Shown here piece after piece: positions 60,065 to 64,000 of a stretch of 64,000 nt of DNA. The stretch comes from Paractinoplanes ovalisporus. Its GTDB lineage: Bacteria > Actinomycetota > Actinomycetes > Mycobacteriales > Micromonosporaceae. Under the pieces are notes generated by a model. The model saw only the letters and a program-made list of their open reading frames with translations. It was not told where the DNA came from and searched no databases. A program made the position numbers and the translations under genes. Every line of letters starts with the position of its first letter. The first letter of the stretch is position 1. Location: the NCBI RefSeq assembly GCF_016834655.1, contig NZ_JAENHP010000001.1, positions 992,001 through 1,056,000 of the forward strand. Direction: 5' to 3'.

Positions 60065-60912
60065 CGGCGGTCGCGTTCGTCGGACTCGGCAACATGGGCG
60101 GGCCGATGTCGGCCCGGCTGGTGGCGGCCGGTCATGCCGTACGGGGTTTCGACCTCTCCCCCGACGCCCGGCAGGCACTGGATGACACCGGTGGCACGAG
60201 CGCACCCGATCTGGCCGGCGCCGTGCGTGACGCCGAGATCGTCATCCTGATGCTGCCCAACTCCGACATCGTCGAGGCGACCGTCGACGACCTCGACGTC
60301 CCGCCGGGCACGCTCGTCGTGGACATGAGCTCGTCCGAGCCCCTGCGCACGCGGGCGCTGGCCGAAGCCGTGGCCGACCGCGGCATCACGCTCGTCGACG
60401 CGCCTGTCTCCGGCGGGGTCGCGAGGGCCCGTACGGGAAAACTCACCATCATGACCGGGGGCTCACCCGAGGCCCTCGCGCGCGTCGAACCGGTTCTCGC
60501 TTGCCTCGGCACGACCACGCGGGCCGGCGAGGTGGGCAGCGGTCACGCGGTCAAGGCGCTCAACAACCTGATGTCGGCCGCTCACCTGCTGGTGACGAGC
60601 GAGGCGATGCTGGCCGGCGAACGGTTCGGCCTCGACCCGGCGACCATGCTGAGCATCTTCAACAGCTCCAGCGGGCGCAGCGGATCGACCGAGAACAAGT
60701 GGCCCAACTTCATCCTGCCCGAGACCTACGACTCCGGGTTCGGACTGCGGCTGATGCTCAAGGACATGCGCATCGCGACCGGGCTGGCCGCGTCGGTCGG
60801 CACACCCGATCCGCTCGGGGAGGCCGCCGTCTCGTTCTGGGAGCGGGCCGCCGACGCGCTCGACCCGGGCGCCGACCACACCGAAATCGTGAACTGGCTG
60901 CGAAAGGACTGA
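60061..60912 (+). CDS. 3-hydroxyisobutyrate-dehydrogenase-like oxidoreductase, copy 2
   Basis: A 283-residue beta-hydroxyacid dehydrogenase: VGLGNMGGPM at 8-17, DAPVSGG at 113-119, K165 in GHAVKALNN, and the normal C terminus without a repeat tail. It differs clearly from copy 1 (58579), so the two probably act on different hydroxyacids or as a heteromeric pair. Start overlaps the micro-ORF by ATGA. Confidence 0.9.
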   Translation: MTAVAFVGLGNMGGPMSARLVAAGHAVRGFDLSPDARQALDDTGGTSAPDLAGAVRDAEIVILMLPNSDIVEATVDDLDVPPGTLVVDMSSSEPLRTRALAEAVADRGITLVDAPVSGGVARARTGKLTIMTGGSPEALARVEPVLACLGTTTRAGEVGSGHAVKALNNLMSAAHLLVTSEAMLAGERFGLDPATMLSIFNSSSGRSGSTENKWPNFILPETYDSGFGLRLMLKDMRIATGLAASVGTPDPLGEAAVSFWERAADALDPGADHTEIVNWLRKD

Positions 60913-60916
60913 CGCG

Positions 60917-61834
60917 ATGACGTCGACCCCGAACTCCGATTCCCGGCCCCGCGACGCCCAGGCCCCAAGTAACCAGCCTCTGAGCGACCGACCATTGAGC
61001 GAACAGCCATTGAGCGCCCAGCCTTCGGACACCGCGCCGCTGAGCGCCAAGCCTTCGAGCACCCCGCTACTGAGCGCTCGTCAGCAGGAGATCAAGGACG
61101 AGTTCATTCGCGTGCGAGGGACCTGGAGCGACACCTGGGAAGGCGTGCTGCGGCTGGACCCCGAATTCCTGAAGGCGTACCTCGATTTCTCGGCCGTGCC
61201 GTGGCGTTCGGGTGTGCTCGATCCGAAGGTGAAGGAGTTCATCTACATTGCGATCGATGCGAACGCCACCCACATGTACCTGCCGGGCGTGCGCCAGCAC
61301 ATCCGGGCCGCGCTCGCCCTGGGCGCCACGCCCGAAGAGATCATGGAGGTGCTCGAGCTCTCGGCGACCCTGGGCATCCACGCCATGAACATCGGCGTGC
61401 CGATTCTGGTCGAGGTGCTGGAGGAGAAGGGGTTGCGGGACGGGCCGGCGCCGCTGGACGAGCGCCAGGAACAGCTGAAGGCCGACTTCACGAAGACGCG
61501 GGGCTACTGGCACTCGTTCTGGGACGAGATGCTGGAGCTCGACCCGGAGATGTTCGCGGCCTACACCGAGTTCTCCTCGGTGCCGTGGCGGTCGGGCACG
61601 CTGGAGCCGAAGGTCAAGGAGTTCGTCTACATCGCGTTCGACACGGCGGCCACCCACCTGTACGTCAAGGGGCTCAAGCTGCACATCGAGAACGCCATCG
61701 GCTACGGGGCCACGCCACGCGAGATCCTGGAGGTCATGGAGATCGCCTCGGTTCTCGGCATCCACGGCGTCACCGCGGCCGCCCCGATCCTGCTGGAGGA
61801 GGCGGCCGCCTTCGCCGCTGAGCAGACCACGTAA
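60917..61834 (+). CDS. Double carboxymuconolactone decarboxylase-like protein
   Basis: A 305-residue protein with two similar AhpD/CMD domains, about 54-165 and 180-300. Each has a VPWRSGxLxPKVKEFxYIAxDxxATHxY core followed by HIxxAxxxGATPxEIxEVxE. A proline/serine-rich N-terminal tail of about 50 residues (PLSDRPLSEQPLSAQP) comes from short repeats. No CxxC, so not a peroxidase; the conserved His and Glu suggest non-redox chemistry. Last gene of the second module, facing the SDR gene 20 bp away. Confidence 0.83.
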   Translation: MTSTPNSDSRPRDAQAPSNQPLSDRPLSEQPLSAQPSDTAPLSAKPSSTPLLSARQQEIKDEFIRVRGTWSDTWEGVLRLDPEFLKAYLDFSAVPWRSGVLDPKVKEFIYIAIDANATHMYLPGVRQHIRAALALGATPEEIMEVLELSATLGIHAMNIGVPILVEVLEEKGLRDGPAPLDERQEQLKADFTKTRGYWHSFWDEMLELDPEMFAAYTEFSSVPWRSGTLEPKVKEFVYIAFDTAATHLYVKGLKLHIENAIGYGATPREILEVMEIASVLGIHGVTAAAPILLEEAAAFAAEQTT

Positions 61835-61854
61835 CCACGGCCACCTCCGCCTTC

Positions 61855-62574
61855 TCAGCGGGCCACGTAACCACCGTCGACGCTCAGGATCGTGCCGGTT
61901 AGGCCGGCCGACTCCGGGGCGGCCAGGAAGACGATCGCGCGGGCCACCTCGTCGGGCGTGGACATGCGCCCGATGGGGTGGTTGCTCAGGGTGGTGGCCA
62001 GGCTCCGGGCCGGGTCGGGGTCGGCGGCCCGCGCCTCGTCCATGAATCCGGTGTCGACCGCACCGGGCGCGACGGCGTTCACCCGTACCCCGCTCGCCGC
62101 CCATTCGATCGCGAGCTGCCGGGTCAGCTGGACGACCGCGCCCTTGGTCATCGCGTAGACGCTCTGGTTCGCGATGCCGACCAGGCCCGAGATCGAGGCG
62201 GTGTTCACGATGCTCCCGCGGGTCTGCGCCAGGTGGGGCAGCGCGGCCCGGCAGAACCGGAACACCGGCCGCACGTTGACCGCGAACAGCGCGTCGAAGT
62301 CGTCGTCGGTGGTCTCCAGGACGGGCCGGCGCAGGAACCGGCCGGCGTTGTTGACGAGCAGGTCGAGCCGCCCGAACTCGTCGACCGCCCGGCCGACGAC
62401 GGCCTCGGCGGCGCCGGGCTCACTGACATCAACCGTCATCGGGACGATCCCGTCACCGGCCTCGACCGGCGAGCGGTCAGCGGCGACCACCCGATATCCC
62501 TGGGCCGTCAGCCGATCCACGACACAACGCCCGATCCCCCGGGCCGCCCCGGTCACCACCGCAGTCAACTCCAT
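61855..62574 (-). CDS. Short-chain dehydrogenase/reductase
   Basis: A 239-residue SDR (FabG-like): TGAARGIG at 8-15, NNAG at 75-78, S127, Y140, K144 and DGGYVAR end. D33-R34 fits NAD or NADP. It is controlled from a copy of the regulon palindrome just 6 bp before ATG 62574, so it belongs to the island although it faces the other genes. Confidence 0.9.
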   Translation of the reverse strand: MELTAVVTGAARGIGRCVVDRLTAQGYRVVAADRSPVEAGDGIVPMTVDVSEPGAAEAVVGRAVDEFGRLDLLVNNAGRFLRRPVLETTDDDFDALFAVNVRPVFRFCRAALPHLAQTRGSIVNTASISGLVGIANQSVYAMTKGAVVQLTRQLAIEWAASGVRVNAVAPGAVDTGFMDEARAADPDPARSLATTLSNHPIGRMSTPDEVARAIVFLAAPESAGLTGTILSVDGGYVAR

Positions 62575-62580
62575 CGCCAG

Positions 62581-62601
62581 ATTGTATTACGGTCATACAT
62601 T
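62581..62601. promoter_or_regulatory. Regulon palindrome, copy 5
   Basis: ATTGTATTAC-G-GTCATACATT: both halves 9/10 to the consensus. It lies immediately upstream of the SDR at 61855-62574 and 33 bp from the facing BON-domain gene. Confidence 0.8.
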
Positions 62602-62633
62602 GCTGGCTACCGGCGGAATGACACACAACCGTC

Positions 62634-63047
62634 ATGTTCCCGCGGTTTCTTCGCGAAGTCGCTGTACCAGGCTGGCGCATCGTGACCGACGCGCGCCTCC
62701 GATCGCAGGTGGAACAGCGGCTGCTGACCGACGTGCGTACCCGCGACTGCCACCTCACCGTCCAGGTTCAGGCCGCGGTCGTCATCCTCGCCGGCCGCAC
62801 GCCGAGCCCCGAGACCCGGGAGGCCGCCGCGCAGATCGCGCGCGGCACACCGGGAGCACGCGACGTCGCGAACCGCATCACCACCCGGAACCGCCCCCGC
62901 TCGCCCGGATTGCTGATCGCCCTCGCCACGGGCGTGCTGCTCGTGCCGTTCGTCGTCACGTCCCGCTGGGTGGGTGCGGCCATCCTCGCCGCCGCCGGTG
63001 TCGTGCTGGCCGACCTGCTGTGGCGCCGCCGCCGGCCCGCGAAGTGA
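62634..63047 (+). CDS. BON-domain protein with C-terminal membrane anchor
   Basis: A 137-residue protein: one BON domain (about 20-83, DARLRSQVEQRLLTDVR, VVILAGRTPSPETREAAAQIARGTPGARDVANRI) and two closely spaced hydrophobic segments near 92-125. BON domains bind membranes or cell-envelope parts. The start is uncertain: ATG 62634 lacks a clear RBS, and GTG 62682 (VTDARLRSQ) also fits. Confidence 0.75.
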   Translation: MFPRFLREVAVPGWRIVTDARLRSQVEQRLLTDVRTRDCHLTVQVQAAVVILAGRTPSPETREAAAQIARGTPGARDVANRITTRNRPRSPGLLIALATGVLLVPFVVTSRWVGAAILAAAGVVLADLLWRRRRPAK

Positions 63048-63217
63048 GGCTCTTCTTCGACCTGGCCTGCCTGCAGTTCGTGAAGGCCCTCGTGGCCGGC
63101 CACCTGATTCGCGAACGCTGGAATCCGCGGCGCCGCACCGCCCGCATGCTGATGCTTGCCTGGCCGGTCGACCTGCTGGTCGCCCTGCCGCTGGCCGCCG
63201 TCACGCTCTTGCACTGA
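63044..63217 (+). CDS. Small membrane-associated protein of unknown function
   Basis: A 57-residue protein from GTG 63044, which overlaps the BON gene stop as GTGA. It starts VRLFFDLACLQFVKALVAGHL, has a basic middle (RERWNPRRRTARML) and a C-terminal hydrophobic helix (LAWPVDLLVALPLAAVTLL). The tight coupling to the BON gene and non-random composition support a real gene; family not recognised. Confidence 0.55.
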   Translation: MRLFFDLACLQFVKALVAGHLIRERWNPRRRTARMLMLAWPVDLLVALPLAAVTLLH

Positions 63218-63254
63218 CCGCGCTCTCCAACGGGTGCACTCGACGCTCCACACC

Positions 63255-64000
63255 TCAGCGGCGCGCGCGTAGGCGGCCCAGCTCGATGGCGCCCAGCAGC
63301 TCGGCGGCCGGGCCGAGCGTGCTCCGAACGACGGCGACGTTGCCGGCGACCGCCGGGGGCGCCTGCACGGCCAGCACCTCGCGGATGCCGGCGACGACGT
63401 GTTCGGCCGACGGCCCCAGGGTTCCGCCGACCAGCAGCACTTCGGGGTCGAGGAACGTGCAGAGGTGTGCGAGCGGTCCACCGAGGGCCCGGCCCACGTC
63501 CTGCAGCATCCGGGCCGCGCCCATGTCACCGGTGGCAGCCAGCCGGGGCAGATCGCCGAACGTGATGGGCTCGGCATAGGCGGCCTGGGCGGAGGCGACA
63601 ACCCTTTCCCGTACGGAATAAAGCAAGCAGCCCCGCCCACCGCAGGCACACAATGGCCCCTCGCGGTCGACCTGCAGGTGCGGCAACTCGCCCGCATAAC
63701 CCTGGGCGCCCCGGGCGAGCGCGCCGTTGACGATGAGGGCGCTGCCGAAGCCGTGGCCGGTCACGATCAGCGAGACGGCATCGGCGTGGCGCCGGAGCCC
63801 GCCCCGGTAGAGCTCGCCCAGCGCGCACACGTTCGCGTCGTTCTCGACGGCCACCGGCAGGCCACAGCGCTCGGACAGGATCGCGGCCAGGTCGCCCGGC
63901 ACCGTCACGGGAAAGGTCGGCGCGCCGAGAGCGGGCTCCCGGGGCACGCCACGGCCGGACAGACACGGACCGGGGACGCTCATCACGACCGTACGGAGAA
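63255..64000 (-). CDS. ROK-family protein, C-terminal part (cut by window edge)
   Basis: The frame is open to the window end on the minus strand. The visible about 248 residues contain VVMSVPGPCLSGRG, VENDANVCALGE, the ROK zinc motif CACGGRGC and a late VLLVGGTLGPSAEH. ROK members are sugar kinases or, with an N-terminal winged helix, sugar-responsive repressors; the part that decides lies outside. No island palindrome is near it. Confidence 0.9.
   Translation of the reverse strand, partial: LRTVVMSVPGPCLSGRGVPREPALGAPTFPVTVPGDLAAILSERCGLPVAVENDANVCALGELYRGGLRRHADAVSLIVTGHGFGSALIVNGALARGAQGYAGELPHLQVDREGPLCACGGRGCLLYSVRERVVASAQAAYAEPITFGDLPRLAATGDMGAARMLQDVGRALGGPLAHLCTFLDPEVLLVGGTLGPSAEHVVAGIREVLAVQAPPAVAGNVAVVRSTLGPAAELLGAIELGRLRARR

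Noticed and set aside
37710..62574. Secondary-metabolite biosynthetic cluster (suggested by TPP enzyme, BVMO, SDRs)
   Set aside because: No PKS, NRPS, terpene synthase or resistance gene; importer, aldolase, CMD and ALDH genes fit degradation better.

Overview
The window is GC-rich, densely coded DNA with many ATGA/GTGA stop-start overlaps, GTG and TTG starts, Tat/lipoprotein signals and actinobacterial transporter and regulator families. It is most likely the chromosome of a filamentous actinomycete of the Micromonosporaceae type (Actinoplanes-like). That is inference from style and gene content; no rRNA, tRNA, insertion sequence, phage or CRISPR was seen.

Layout. 1-4.3 kb: end of a carbohydrate locus (two ABC permeases, a GH130-type phosphorylase, a Tat-exported glycosidase-like protein). 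4.3-6.3 kb: PhyH dioxygenase, macrodomain protein, orphan receiver protein. 6.4-19.8 kb: a minus-strand catabolic operon whose genes mostly overlap. It runs from a ribose/fructose-type ABC transporter through an amidohydrolase, NifU-like protein, two CaiB CoA-transferases, an HbpS-like protein, HMG-CoA-lyase-like enzyme, enoyl-CoA hydratase, paired acyl-CoA dehydrogenases and an SDR to a GntR regulator. 21.6-31.1 kb: a 1585-residue kinase/ATPase/GAF/GGDEF protein followed by a GT2 synthase, UDP-GlcNAc 2-epimerase and DUF2334 deacetylase-like protein, read as a c-di-GMP-linked exopolysaccharide locus. 31.1-37.4 kb: housekeeping genes, a Zn/Mn ABC transporter without a binding-protein gene, DtxR, ArsR and MarR regulators. 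37.7-62.6 kb: a second catabolic island with its own polyamine-type ABC transporter, interrupted by a DUF4352-like membrane protein and a GGDEF protein. 62.6-64 kb: BON-domain protein, small membrane protein and the end of a ROK gene.

The most interesting system is the 37.7-62.6 kb island. It holds two paralogous modules built from a DUF6282 hydrolase, a metallo-beta-lactamase-fold hydrolase and carboxymuconolactone-decarboxylase-like proteins. Around them are a Baeyer-Villiger monooxygenase, HpcH aldolase, TPP enzyme, cupins, two 3-hydroxyisobutyrate-dehydrogenase-like enzymes, SDRs and an aldehyde dehydrogenase. Five intergenic spots carry the same 21-bp palindrome (half-sites ATTGTATGAC and GTCATACAAT around one base), one beside the island's own FCD-type GntR gene. 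They tie the separate operons into one predicted regulon. The substrate is unknown; a ketone-to-ester/lactone-to-hydroxyacid route is the best guess.

The second theme is tandem duplication at gene ends. At about a dozen places the 3' end of a gene, or a whole stop/start junction, has been copied in tandem (24 to 75 bp units). Former ATGA overlaps are thereby pushed apart, leaving arrays of repeated stop codons, extended N- or C-termini and one chimeric 19-codon micro-ORF.
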